Source: Vanilla planifolia
Taxonomy: Eukaryota > Streptophyta > Magnoliopsida > Asparagales > Orchidaceae
DNA: 64,000 nucleotides
NCBI GenBank assembly: GCA_023846275.1
Contig: JAIUJO010001695.1
Location: 1 to 64,000 of the forward strand
Direction: 5' to 3'
The notes below the pieces were generated by a model, which was not told the DNA's origin, did no database searches, and saw only the letters and a program-made list of their open reading frames with translations. The position numbers and the translations under genes are program-made. Shown here one piece after another: positions 1 to 13,860 of this stretch. The first letter of the stretch is position 1; the number at the start of each line of letters is the position of its first letter.

Positions 1-3000
1 GTTCTAGATAAAGACAACATATTGGGCTCATCTCAATGAGCTCCATCCAAGTAAACTTTATTTATTTTTTTATTCTTTTTTTATAATTTGGCATGTTTTA
101 CAAGATATTTTGATTCATATATGATTAGATGGTTGAGAATGTTATACTTTAGCTCTTTGTTATCTTGTAATACAACTTTCTCATAAAATTTATCTCATTT
201 TTTAATATTTTTTTACTTTTATTTTATTATATTCCTATGAAACACTAATTCCTCTTATTGTGTGACTTTTATATCACTTTGATTTGTCGTATTTTATTGT
301 TTTAATTTTTCTTATTTAAAAGTTAATATATATTTATTTAAAAGTAAAACAAAAGTTTATTTAATTGTATGCTCGTTTACTTTAGTAATTTGTTGTACTT
401 ATTCACATGGTATAATCAAGATGAAATTGATGTCATTTGACTCATGTCACCTAGGTCTCTATAATAAATATTTTATTTTATTTTTTTTATTTTAATTTTA
501 TCAAAAAAAATAAAATATTTATTTTTATATTTAAAATATTTCCATTTTTTAAAATTTTATCATACTTTATGAGTAATTCCAATTCATACATCATTGGAAA
601 ATCGAAGACATTACAATAGATCTCTTTAGTGCCTTGGAATTTTATTTTCCCATATAATTTATATCATTTTTTCAACTTTTTTTTGTTTAGTAATATTACT
701 ATCTAAATCTAAATCACCTCTCATGTCACCTTGAAATGGCTTTGATTTGGTTGTGTTATAATGATTCAATTTATCTATTTTTAACTTTGATATAAAGTTT
801 TTAATGTAATACATTATTATTATTTAAATGTATTTACTTTGGTTAATCATAATATTCCAAATGAAATCTAATTGAAGAAAAATAAACATTATTGGACTCA
901 TCTCAACCAATCTACCTAGTTAAATATTTATTACATTTTTCATATATTTTATTTTGAATGGTTTTGTTATACTTTGTAAGGTATTTTGATTTGTATCTTA
1001 TTTGATAATTATGGATTTTATAATCAACCTTCTCAATATCTTGGAATCTAACTTCCCAAATACTTGACATCATTTTTTAATTAGTTTTTGATTTAATTGT
1101 ATTATTTTGTTTCAATTTATCTCATTTTAGTTTTAATAATTTCTTTCATAATATTTAAACTCTCTTTTTTAATGTTAAAATAATTAATTATTACAATTAT
1201 TTTTCAATTGATCACTTTATTATTTTGGTAAGAAAATTTCTGATACAATTTATCACATTTTTGCAGATTTTTTGATATGAATATGTTCTTTTACAATGTA
1301 TCTCTACATCTCCTCCCTAGTAATCGTTACATCACCATGTTTTAGTTATATTACATTTCTTTAATTAAATTTATTTGGGTTTAAATATATATTTACTAAA
1401 AATTAAAACAATAATTTATCAATATGTATTCTTATTTTTTTTGCAATTTGTAGTAATTCTAAATAAGGTCCTTTTGATACAATATAAATTGCGTTAGACT
1501 AGCCTTGCCAAGCTCTACATGATTAAATATTTATTTTTATATTTGAAATATTTTATTTTGATTATTTTGACATACTATTGTAGTCATTTTGATTCTTATT
1601 TGATTTGATGGTCCAAGATATTTTCCTGATCTCCAAATTACCTAGGAAAACAACATAGTTGTGCTATTCATCTCATTGTTAATACGTTTTCACATTGATT
1701 TTGTTATATCATCATTTAACTACAAATCTCTTCTTGTGTGACATTTACATAACATTGATTTGGATATATTGTAATTTAACTCTAAATCTCTTCTCATGGG
1801 ACATTTACAACACATTGATTTAGTTATATTATGTTGATTCAATTTATCACATTTTAGTTTCAATATAAATTTTCTTAGTATTTAAATAATACTTTATTAT
1901 TATTCATATTTATATACTAAGATAATTTTTAGTAACTCGAATTGAGGTCTAACCAAGTGCAAACAAATGTCATTGGACTTACCTTGACGAGCTTTATCTA
2001 ATTAAATTTCCATTTTTATAATTTTAAAAATTTAATTTTTTAAGAATTTGGCTTGTTCTATAGGGTATTTTTCTTTGTACTTCATTTGATCATTTCTAAT
2101 AACTCACTTGAGCTCTTTTGTATGTTGGAATGCATCACTTTTATATAACTTATCTAAATTAGTTAATGTTTTTTATTTATTTATATTACTATGTAACTCT
2201 AAGTCACCTCCAATGAGACTTTACATCACTTTGATTTTGTTATATTTTATTATTTTAATTTATCCCATTCTACTTTAAAATATATTTACTTTAAATAAAA
2301 ATAATAGTTTGTAATTATTTACACTTATGTTTTTGATAATTCATAGTAATTATGAATAGTATTTGATCAAGATGAAGGAAACTTCATTGGACTCATCATG
2401 ATGAGCTATATCTAACTAAATATTTTTTCCATATTTTTAAAAATCTTCTTTTCAATGGTTTGGCATGCTTTATGAAACATTTAATTCACACATTATTTAA
2501 TGATCGTGGATGTTACACTCGATCTCTTTGGTTCCTTAGAATGTAGTATTCCAGTATAATTTATCACTTTTTTTACCAATTATTCTCTTTGATTTTGTTA
2601 TGCTACTATTTAACTCTAATCTTTTTTCATGTGACCTCTATGTCACATTTATTTTGTTAGATTATATATTTTTTTTATATTTTCTTAATTTATATTTAAT
2701 ACATATTAACTTAATATCAAAACTATAATTTATTATTATTTATACTAATTTACTTTAGCAATTCAATGTATCCAAACAAGGTTTGATTGAGGCAAAAAAA
2801 ATATTGTTAGAAAAATCTTCATTAACTCTATTAAATTGAATACCAAATATTATAGATTGAAATAATTTTTTTATAGTTTTGGAATGATTTATGAGACAAT
2901 CAATTCATACTTAATTTAATGATTAAGAATTTTATGATTGATCATTGTTATATGTTGGAGTGTAACTTTGTTATTCAATTTATTTTATTTCTTGAAATTT

Positions 3001-5940
3001 TTGTTTCAATTTTAATAACTATGTAACTCTAAATCTCCTCTATGTGACCATAACATTAGTTCAAGTTAGTTATATTTATTGTTTTAAGACAAAACAAATA
3101 TCATTGGACTCATCTAAAAAAGATTTATCCAAATAAATATTAATTTTTATATTTTGAAATAATATACTTTCAATGATTTTGGTAAACTTCAAAAGAATTT
3201 TTTATTCACACCATAATTAAAGATGATGTGAAAATTGATCTCATTAGTATTTGGGAATACAACTTTGTTATAAAATTGATGATTTCCTCAAATTGTTTAC
3301 TTTGGATTGATTATATTTCTATGTAACTCTTAATCTTGGCTCATGTGAGATTTGGATAATTCTAATTTAATTGTATTACATTATTTCAATTAAACAAATT
3401 TGAGAATTACTATAATTTTCCTAATATTAAAATTATAAGTTATTATTACTTATGTCTATTTACTTCGAGAAATTGCCTTAATTCTAAATTTTTCCAATAA
3501 TAGAAAAATAATTATCATTGGACTTGGTATAAAAAATTGTATTTTTCATGTTTTAACTATTTTATTTTTATGATTTCAACATCCTTTAGGAGACATTTTG
3601 ATGTGTACTTGATAAGACGATCAATAATATTACACTCAATATCCTTAGTATCTTAGAATGCAACTTTTCTATATAATTTATCTCATTTATTCAAATATTT
3701 TACTTGATTTTGTCATATTTCTATGAAAGTCTAATATCTTCTGATGTGACCTTCACATCACTATGGTTTGATTATATTGTATTACTTCAATTTATCTCGT
3801 TTTAACTTTAATATGTGGTTACTTAATATTAAAATAATAATAATATATAATTATTTATGTTTTATTCAATTATGTGTTTTATAATTATTCTAAAAATAAT
3901 TTTTTTATGACAAAACAAATGTTGTTTGACTTATTTTCACATGCTCTATTTTGTAAAATAATCATTTTTATATTTTTAAATGTTTTATTTCCTAGGTTTT
4001 GGTATGTTTTTTGAGTTATTTCATTTCATGTCACATTTGATGATAAATGATACAACATTTTATTTCCTTTCTGACTTGGAATGTAACTTTCACATATAAT
4101 TTATCTCAATTAATAAAAAGTTATTCTTTTATTTAGTTATATTAAATTTTCTGAATTTATCATATTTGTCTTCGAAATATTTATTTTTTTATGCTTAGTT
4201 GCTATGGTAAGACTTACTAAGCATTTTGGCTTGTAAATGCATAGATGATCAATGATGTTACACTCGATCTTCCTAATTTCCAAGATATTAATTTTATATA
4301 AAATTTTTATCATTTAATCAAATTAATTTTTATTTTATTATATTAGTATGAAACTCAAATTGTCCTCTCGTGTGAGCTTTATATCACTTTGATTTAGTTA
4401 TATTACATTGTCTTAATTTATATCAGTTTAACTTTAATATATATATTTGACAATTTTTAAAATAATGATTTAGAATAATATAAGTGCTATTATTTTGGTA
4501 ATTCAATATAGTTCCCAACGAGGATCATTAGGCACAAAACAAACATTGTTGGAATCTTCTCGCCGAGCTTTACCTTGATGAATATTCATTTATATATTTT
4601 TAATCATTTTTTCTAAGGGTTTTGATTACTTTACAAAATCTTTTGATTTGCACTAGATTTGATGATTAGAGATGTTACACTCTATCCCCTTAGTATCTTG
4701 TAAAGCAACTTTCCTATACAATGTATCTAATTTGTTCATATTTTTTCTTTAACTTGGTTACATTATGAAGTTACTATAAATCACTTTTAGTTTGACACTT
4801 AGATCAATTTGATTTGGATAGATTACTTTGCTTCAATTTATCTAAGTTCATATTTGCTTGGAACGAAAACATTAATTTTTTATTATTTGTGCATATTTAT
4901 ATTAGTATTATGTACTAAATCCAATTGAGGTTTGATTTGGATGAAATAAATGCCATTAGACTTAGTTTTATGAGCTTTATGTAATAAAGTATCTGTTTGC
5001 ATATTTCTTATGTTTTTGCATGATTTATAAGTTATTTTTTTACATACCTCATTTGATGAACAAAGTTATAACCCTCAATTTTTTTAGTATTTTAGAATGT
5101 AATTTTCCCATATAATTTATCATATTTCCTCAAAATTTTGCAATGATTTGCTCTCATTATTATGTAACTCAACATCTTATCCTATGCAACTTTTATATCA
5201 TAATGATTTGATTTTTAAAACATCATTTCAATTTTATCTCATTTTAGCATTAGTATTTACTTAGCATTAAAGTAATAATTTATTGCTATTTAACTTATTT
5301 GGTAATTCATTGTAATTCAAAATGAGGTGCAATCATCGTGAAGCTAAGGTCCCTAAACTTAGATTAATGAGCTTTATTTAATTAAATAATTATTTCTAGA
5401 TATTTAAATATTTTATTTTAGAGGGTTTTTAGTATATTTTAGTGGATATTTTATTCAGAAATAATTTGAAGATGAAAAATGTTGCACTTTGACTACTTTG
5501 TAGGTTTAAATACAACTATCTACTATATTTTATTATATTTCTTGAAATATTTTTTGGCATTTTTTTATTCCTATGTAACTCTAAATCTCCTATCATATTT
5601 TTTTATCATTTTTAATTGATTCTAATACATTTCATTAATTTATTGGACTTCATATTTAATATATATTTACTTAATATTAAAATAACAATTTATTTATTTT
5701 TTATTTGTTTAATTTAGTAATATACTATTATTCAAAATAATGCTCAATTGAGAAGAAACAAAAATCATTGGACTCATCTCTATGAACTATATCTAATTAA
5801 ATATATTTTATATTTTTAAATTTTATTTTCTATCATTTTAGCATTCTTTATTAGATTTTTTCATTCTTGTCTAATTTAATGAGGACAATACACTTCATCA
5901 TCTTAGCACCCTGTAATGTAACTTTTCCATATAATTTCTC
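1..5940 (+). repeat. AT-rich ~415-bp satellite, forward block 1
   Basis: Tandem array of strongly diverged monomers, entered mid-monomer at base 1. Each monomer runs through recognisable boxes in a fixed order: GACTCATCTCAATGAGCTC then a TCCAATTAAATATT box; an AT stretch; TTTTGGCATGTTTTATGAG; TTTGATGATCAAGGATGTTA; a CTCCTTAGTATCTTGGAATG box; AATTTATCTCATTT; TTTGATTTGGTTATATTAC; CTCTCATGTGACCTTTACATC; a second TTTGATTTGGTTATATTAC; and finally AATATTAAAATAATAATTTATT. That last box recurs near 1,885, 2,300, 2,720, 3,425, 3,830, 4,460, 4,875, 5,265 and 5,675, a usual spacing of 385-420 bp. Larger gaps mark monomers that lost the box or were rearranged (for example near 3,085). Copies differ by many substitutions and small indels, so the array is old and poorly homogenised. 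No gene is seen. Short open frames here are chance runs in AT-rich DNA. Confidence 0.88.
1691..1850 (+). repeat. Local 60-bp sub-repeat expansion inside one satellite monomer
   Basis: The segment CATTGATTTNGTTATATT ... AACTCTAAATCTCTTCTC ... GACATTTACA occurs in three consecutive copies starting near 1,693, 1,753 and 1,813, an exact 60-bp step. A usual monomer has the flanking TTTGATTTGGTTATATTAC box only twice. The first two copies differ at roughly a dozen of 60 positions by eye, so this is an old local gain made by unequal exchange or slippage between the two in-monomer copies. Confidence 0.75.
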
Positions 5941-6115
5941 TTAATGTGTAGAGTAAAAGTTTTATAATAATATAATATAATGATAGAGAAAAATTAAAAA
6001 AAATAGAAAATTAAAATGAAAAGTTAGAGTCAAAGATACTAAGGAGTTCAAGTGTAATATCTTTAATCATCAAATCATGTAAAAATCAAAATAACTTTTT
6101 AATATATTATGCTAA
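5941..6115 (-). repeat. Inverted satellite segment inside the forward array
   Basis: Here the satellite reads on the opposite strand. The + strand shows GATACTAAGGAGTTCAAGTG at about 6,036, then AATCATCAAATCATGTAAAA at about 6,065. These are reverse complements of the CTCCTTAGTATC box and of the GATTTGATGATNAAGGATGTTACACT box. Forward polarity resumes at about 6,112 with CTAACTTTATGAGATCTTTT, which matches the GGCATGTTTTATGAGACATTTT box. The 3' switch falls within one box, so the two arms form a short foldback. The 5' edge near 5,941 is fuzzy because the sequence there is low-complexity AT DNA. Confidence 0.8.
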
Positions 6116-6950
6116 CTTTATGAGATCTTTTAATTAACACTTCAATTAATAACCAAATATTTATACTTAATCTTTCCAATATCATGGGACGCAACTTTCT
6201 CAAAACTTTATGTGATTTTTTCAAATATTTGACTTTGATTTTTTTACATAACATTGATTAAAGATTCTTCATATTTCTTTATTAATATATGATTGCTTAA
6301 TATTAAAATAATAATTTATTATTTTTTGGTAATTTTTATGAATTTCTAACCAAGACTAATCAAGATGAAGTAAATGTTATCTCATTTCATTGAGTTTTAT
6401 AAATTTAAATTTTTATTTTTTTGTATTTTTCAATATTTTATGTTCTAGTATTATTTGAAAATTTTATAAGATATTGTGGATCGTACCTAATTCGACTATC
6501 GCGAATTCTGCTATCAATCTCCTTGGTATGTTAGAACTTAAACTTTTTAGACAATTTACCACATTTCTTCTAATGTTTTGATTTTTTTACTGTATTACTT
6601 TGAAAAACTTATTCTCTTTTCATATGATCTTGACATCACAAAAATTTTATTTTATTATATTGCTTCAATTTATCTTATTTAAGCTTTACTAAATTTTTAA
6701 TAGATACTAAAATAGTAATTTAACATTATTATTTCTTATTTATTTTCATAATTTGTAGTAATTCTAATTATGGTTGGATTGAGACAAAATAAATGTTATT
6801 CAACTCATTTGAAAGTGCAATATCAAATTAAATATTCTTTCTCATATTTTTACAACATTTCTTTTTGATGAGATTTAGCATATTTTATGAGGCATTTTGA
6901 TTAGTAGCATATTTGATAATCGATAAAGTTATTATCAAACTCTTTAGTAT

Positions 6951-7112
6951 CTTTAAATGCAAATTTCTTGCTCAATATATCTCATTTAAATCAAAATTTT
7001 TAATTTGGCTTGATTATAACACTATGTAAATCTTTAATATGTTTAAATGCAACTTTCATGCTCATCATATCTCATATAATCAAAATTTTTAATCTGATTT
7101 GATTATATTATG
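6951..7112 (+). repeat. 90-bp tandem duplication within a monomer
   Basis: Box series TTTAAATGCAANTTTC, then a TATCTCAT box, then ATCAAAATTTTTAAT, occurs twice in succession, starting at 6,951 and 7,041. A usual monomer has it once. The two copies agree at most positions and are closer to each other than neighbouring monomers are, which makes this one of the younger changes in the array. Confidence 0.7.
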
Positions 7113-10100
7113 TTGGTTAAATTTATTTCAATTTAATTCTAATTTACATTTATATAATATTAAAATAATAATTAATTAATTATTTGCTAATTTTTTTTGG
7201 TAATTAGTTGTAATTTAGGACAATATTTGATTAAGATGAAACATACATTATTGGACTCATCTTAATGAGCTACATCCAATTAAATATTTCTATAATTTTA
7301 ATGAGACATTTTTATTTGTACTAGATTTGCATATGAAAGATGTTATACTTAATCTGCTAAATATCTTAGAGTGTAACTATGTCATACAATTTAGCTTATT
7401 TCTTCAAAATATTTATTTTTATTTGAATTTATTACTATGAAACTCCTATGACCCTTTTTGTGACCTTTACATCACTTAGATTTGATTGTATTACACTACT
7501 TCAAACTATCTTATTCTAATTTAATAATATTAAATTAACACTTAAAAAATAGTTTATTGTTTTTTATGTTTATTTACATAGATAAGTCATTATAGTTTTG
7601 AATGAGGTCAGATCAAGACAAAATGAATGTCATTGAGCTCATCTAGATAAGTTTTAACAGATTAAATATTCATTTTTATAATTTTGAATATTTTATTCTT
7701 AATTATTTTGGCATGTTTTAAAAGATATTTTGAATCATTCTTGATTTGAGGTTGAGGATATTATAGTCAACCTCCTTAGCATCTAGAATTAAAACGTTTT
7801 TGTGTAATTTCTCATTTCTTCAAAATTTTCTCTTTAATTTACATTGTATTACATGCAACTCTAAATCTCCTATCGTGTGACTTTTATATTACTACGAGTT
7901 GGTGATAATATATTTCATTATTTTATCTTATTTCTACTATAATATATATTATTTTATATTAAAATAAATATTTATTATTATTTATGCTTTCTTGCTTTTG
8001 AAATTTTAATTAATTAAAAATGAGGTTCGGTCGAGACAAAATGAACATTTGTTCACGTTGATGGGGTCTATATAGCTAAATATTTAATTTTTTTATTAGT
8101 TTATTTCCATAGGTTTTGGTAGACTTCACAAAGTAATTTCTATTCACACCTTATTTAATGCTTAAGGATGATGCACTCAATCTCTTTGGTATATTTTGCT
8201 ATGGTTTAGTATTATGGCTATATAACTAAAAATCTCATCTAATTGAACATTTACATTACTTTAATTTTGATATATTATATTTTTTAAATTTATTAAGTTT
8301 ACATGAAAATATGTTTTATTAATATTAAAATAATAATTTATACCTATTTATTCTTATTTACTTGGTTATCCTCATTTAGTTTAAACATAGATCAATTAAG
8401 TCAAAATAGGAGCCATTTGACTCGTTTCAAAGAGCTCTATTGAATTAAATGTTCATTTCTATGTTAAAACAATATTTTCTAATTTTAGGCTTTCTCTATA
8501 AGACATTTTATTAGTATCTAAATTGACTATTGATGATGTTACACTTGAAGTCCTGAGTATCTTTGCATATAAGTTTCCTATAAAAATTATTGCATTTCTT
8601 CAAATTTTTTCTTTTGATTTGGTTATTTGTTCTTTTTGAGGTATATTACATTACTTCAATTTTATCTCTAATATATAGTTATTTTTTTTGAAATAAATAA
8701 TTTTTATTATTTAGTCTTATTTATTTTCGTAACTGAGCACATTGCTTAATCTATATGAAAAAAATATTATTGTACTTCTCTAGCCCACTTTCTCTAATTA
8801 AATATTTTATTTTATTTTTCAAATTTTTTTTTCTTATGATTTTTGCACATTTAACAACTCATTTTGTTTATATCAAATTTGATGATCAAGGATTTTATAC
8901 TAAATCTTCTCAATATCTTATAGTACAACTTTCTTATAAAATTTACTTATTTTCTAAATTATTTTCATTGATTTGGTTATGTTACTAAGAAGGTATAATT
9001 CACCACTCTTATGACCTTTACATCAATTATATTAAGTTATATTATATTTCTTTAATTTCTCTCTTTTAACCTATTATAGTATTTTTGCTTAAGACAAATA
9101 ATAATTTATTATCATTTATGCTTATTAAATTTGGTAATTCATATTAATTCTAAAGAAGGTTCAGACATGGTGAAACAAAGGCCATTATGTTCTTGATGAG
9201 ATTTATACAATTAAATAGTTATTGTTCTTTATTTTTACATATTTTATTTTCAATTATGTGGGCACAATTTATGACATATTTTGATTCGTACTAGATTTGA
9301 TGTCCGAGGAAATTACATTTAGTATTATTTTTATTTACTAATGAATTTTTCTCACATAATTTATCTCTTTCATCTAATTTTTTCTTTAATTTCATTATAT
9401 TATAATGAAGCTATAATTCTCCTCTCATGTGACTTTTATGTTAATTTTATTTGGTTATATTATCATGAGTTAATTTATCTTATTTCAACTTTAATTCATA
9501 TTTACATTGTATTATAATAATAATTTTTTGTTATTTATGCTTAATAATTTTTTATTCATAGTAATTCCGAAAGAGGTATGATCAAGATAGAAGAAACGTT
9601 GTTGAGTTGACTCGATGAGCTCTTTCTAATTAAATATTCATTTTGATATTTTTAAATATATTATTTTCCATAGTTCTAGTATGATTTATAAGAAATTTTG
9701 ATTCATACTAGATTTATCTATGAGCAAAATCAAACTTGATTTTCTTAGTGTCATGGAATGCTTGTTTTTTAAATTCGTTTAATTTCATCAACTTTTACAT
9801 TTTCAATTGGTTATAATGCTATGTAACTGTAAATCTCCTTTAATGTGAACAACATCACTTTCACATATTTACATTATATTATTTCAATTTATCTTATTTT
9901 AATTTTACTAAATGTTTACACAATATTAAAAAATAATATTTTAATATTATTTGTGATTATTAAAGTTAATGTTGCATAACAATTCCAATCAAGTTTTGAT
10001 CGAGATGAAATTAATGTTATTGGACTCATCTTAATGAACTCAAATAAATTCAAAATTTACTTATATATTTTAACAATTTTTTATGTAGGGTTTTGGTATG

Positions 10101-13100
10101 TTTTATAATGTTTTTTGATTTATACATGATTTGATAATTTTTTGATACAATTTTTCTCATTTAGTAAGTTTTTTTCATTTTGTTATTTTTTTTTGTGTTA
10201 CTCAAAACCTCTTCTATTGTGACTTCTACATCACTTTGATTTTGTTATCTTACTTTACTTCAATTTATGCAGTTTTTGTCATAATATATACTTATATAGT
10301 ATTATTAAAATATTTTATTATTATTTGTCCTAATTTACTTTGGTAATTTATGTTTATTTTAATTTAGCTTTAATTGTGACAAACCATTATTGTTTTAGTG
10401 TTAATGAGTTCTATCCAATTAAATATTTTTTTTATAAATTTAAATATTTTATTTTTAAAGAGTTTATTGCACTTTATGAGATATTTCAATTCTTACCAAA
10501 TATGATCCTTGAGAGTGTTATACTCATTCTCATTTGCATTATGGAAAACAACTTTGCTCTATGACAACTTATTTGTTTAAAGTTTTTTATTTGATTAAGT
10601 TAATTTTATATATAACTCTTAATCTCTTTTTGTTTGACTTTTACATCACTTTCATTTAGTTATATTATTTTGGTTTAACTTTAATCCTTTTAACTTTAAT
10701 ATATGTTCATGTAATACCAAAATAATAATTTAATTATATTTTTACCTTTTTATTTATATATTTGTTTAATATTTTACTTTTGTCATTTTGACATGTTTTA
10801 TCAAAATTTTGAGTCATACCTGATTTGAGATCAAAGATGTTTGACTTCATCACCTTAGTATATTTCAATGTAAATTTGCATGCTATTCTTTTATTTCTCT
10901 CAAAGGTTTTTGCTTTGATTTTATTTTATTATTGTAGAAAAATAAATATCCTCTCAACGACCTTTGTGTTACTATGATTTAGATATATTAAATTATTTTA
11001 ATTTATCTCATTCGGTTCTAACATATATTAAATTTTTATTAAAATAATAAATAAATACTATTTATGCTTATTTATTTTAACAATTCATAGTAATTTTGAA
11101 TTGGTCAAATTAATATGAAAGAAACATTATTGAATTCATTTCAACCATCACTATCCTATTAAATATTTTTTTCTATTGTTCTAACTTTGTATTTTATTGC
11201 ATTTGGCATGCTTTATGAAACATATTAATATGTAATAGATTTGTCGTTCGAAGATTAAACATAATTTCTGGCTCATGTAATCTTTATATCTCTTTAATTT
11301 TTTTATATTTTTTAACTTTAACTGATCCCATTTTAGCTTTAATATATATTTCTTTTAAATTAAAATAATAATTTATTAATATTACTCTTATTTATTTTTG
11401 TAATTTGTATTATTTCCAAATGAGGTCCAATCAATATCAACTAAATGTCAATAGAATTTTCTCAAAAACCTCTATATAATTAAATATTCATTTATATTTT
11501 TTTTTAAAAGTTTTTTATTTTTGATGGATTTTTCATGTTTAACGTGACATTTTTAAGTGCACCATGTTTGATGAAGGAGGGTAATACTATCGATCTCTTA
11601 AGTAATTTTTAATGCTACTATCTTATACAATTTATCTCAATTATAAAAATATTTCTTTAGTTTGGTTATATTACTATGTAAATATAGTTTTACTCTATTG
11701 TGACCTTTGCAACATTTTTTAGTACAATTACTTAACTTAAATTTATTTTATTTTTGTTTTATTATATATTTGCTAAATATTTAAATAGTAGATTACTATT
11801 TGAAATTTATCTAATTAAGTTCAAACAAACATCATTCTAATTGTCTTAAATTATTACTTTTTATTAAATAATTCATTTAATATTTTAAAATATTTTTTTA
11901 TAAGCCTTATAGATAGTTTTTTGAAACATTTTGATGCACACTTGATTTGGTGATATAAAATGTTTCCCTCGATCTCCTCAGTATCTTAGAATGAATATTT
12001 TCATATAATTTATACAATTTCTTCAAAGGTTTTGCTTTGGTTTGGTTGCATTTCTATGTAACTCTAAATTTTCTCTTGTATGATCTAAAGCCTCACTTTG
12101 ATTTATTTATATTATATTGTTTCAAATTTGAATCAAAAAAATATATTTAATATTTAATCAAATCTAAAATATACTTTTTTAAAATCAAAAAATGTGTAAA
12201 AAAATTTAAAAATGTCATTTGAGTCTATTGTGTGGCCTTTACACTACTTTGGTTTGGTTTTTTTGCTTTTTTCAATTTATCCAATCTCAGTGATAATATA
12301 TAGTCACTAAAAATCAAAATATTAATTTGCTTTTATTTGTGCTTACTTACTATGTTCTATTATGTTTTTGCATGCTTTTCAATATATTATAATTTGCATC
12401 TAATTCAACGATTGAGGATGTTACACCACATCTTTTTTGCATAACTCACCTAATTTTTTAAAATTATTTAATATAAATAGCTAACATTACTTTGTAACTT
12501 AAATCTAATCTCATGTGACCTTTAAATTACTTCAATAAGTCTTATTTTATCTTAAAAGTACTTTTCCTTATTATTAAAATAACAATATTTTATGAAGGCT
12601 TATTTAATTTGATAACTGACATATATTCTACATGAGGTCTAATCAAGATAAAACAAATGCTATTGCACTCATCTAGTGGAGCTCTACCAAATTAAATATT
12701 TTTCTAAGTTTTTAGCATGTTTACGAGTCATTTCGATTCGTACCATATTTAATGATCAAAGTTGTTACACTCAGTCTTTTTAGTGTCTTAGAATGCAACT
12801 GTCATATGGTTTATCTTAACTTTTCAAATGTTTTGATTTGGTTTAATTATATTACAATGTAACAATTAATCTCCTCTCTTGTGACATTTACATCACTTTT
12901 ATTTTATTATATTATAATGCTTAAATATACTTCATTTTAGGCTTTTTATTTATTTACTTAATATTAAAGTAATAATTTATTATTATTCATTTTTATTAAC
13001 TTTAATAATTCACATTAAGTCTAAGTGAGGTCTAATCAGTTCCTATAAACATTGTTGGGTTCGTTCTGAAGTCTTCTACATAACAAAATATTCATTTCTA

Positions 13101-13781
13101 TATTTTCAAATTTTTTGGTTTTCTAGTATTTTTGAATGTTTTATATGACTTTTTAATTCTTACCTTATTTCATGATTAAGAATATTGCAACAGATCTACT
13201 TAGTATCTCAAAATTATACTTAAGTATAATTTATCTCATTTTTTATATTTTTACTTTGACTTTGATACCTTTTTATGTGACTCTAAATCTCTTCTCATGT
13301 AAGGTTTACATCACTTATGTTGGGTTATATTACAAAGCTTTAGATTATCTCATTTTATCTTTAGCCTATATTTACTTAACATCAAAATAATAATTTACTA
13401 TTTATTTATTTTTTATTTATTGATGTAATTTATATTAATACCAAATAATGTCTGATTGAGATGTAACAAATGTTGTTGGACTCATTTGGACAAGGTCTAC
13501 CCAATTAAATCTTCATTTTTATATTTTTAAGTATTTTATTTTCTTGTATTTTGGCATTCTTTATAAGTCATTGTTTTTTGTAATGTATTTGACAATCGAT
13601 GATATTGTACTCGATTTCTTTAATACCATGGAATGCAACATTCTTGTACCATTTGTCTTAGTTCTTAAAATATTTTCCTTTGATTTAGTTATATTGCTAT
13701 GTAACTCAAAATCTTCTTTTGTGTGATCTTTACATTATTTTTATTTTATTATATTATATTATCTAAATTATCTAATTTAAG

Positions 13782-13785
<4 letters not shown>

Positions 13786-13838
<53 letters not shown>

Positions 13839-13860
13839 CTATATATCTATACATATATAC
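13786..13860. repeat. (AT)n microsatellite grown from a monomer box
   Basis: About 42 bp of uninterrupted AT dinucleotides (13,786-13,828) continue into an imperfect ATATGTATATATATCTATAT tract to about 13,860. It sits where neighbouring monomers read AGCTTTAATATATATTTACTTAAT, so the microsatellite looks like slippage expansion of the satellite's own AATATATATT box rather than an insertion. Flanking satellite order is undisturbed. Confidence 0.9.
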
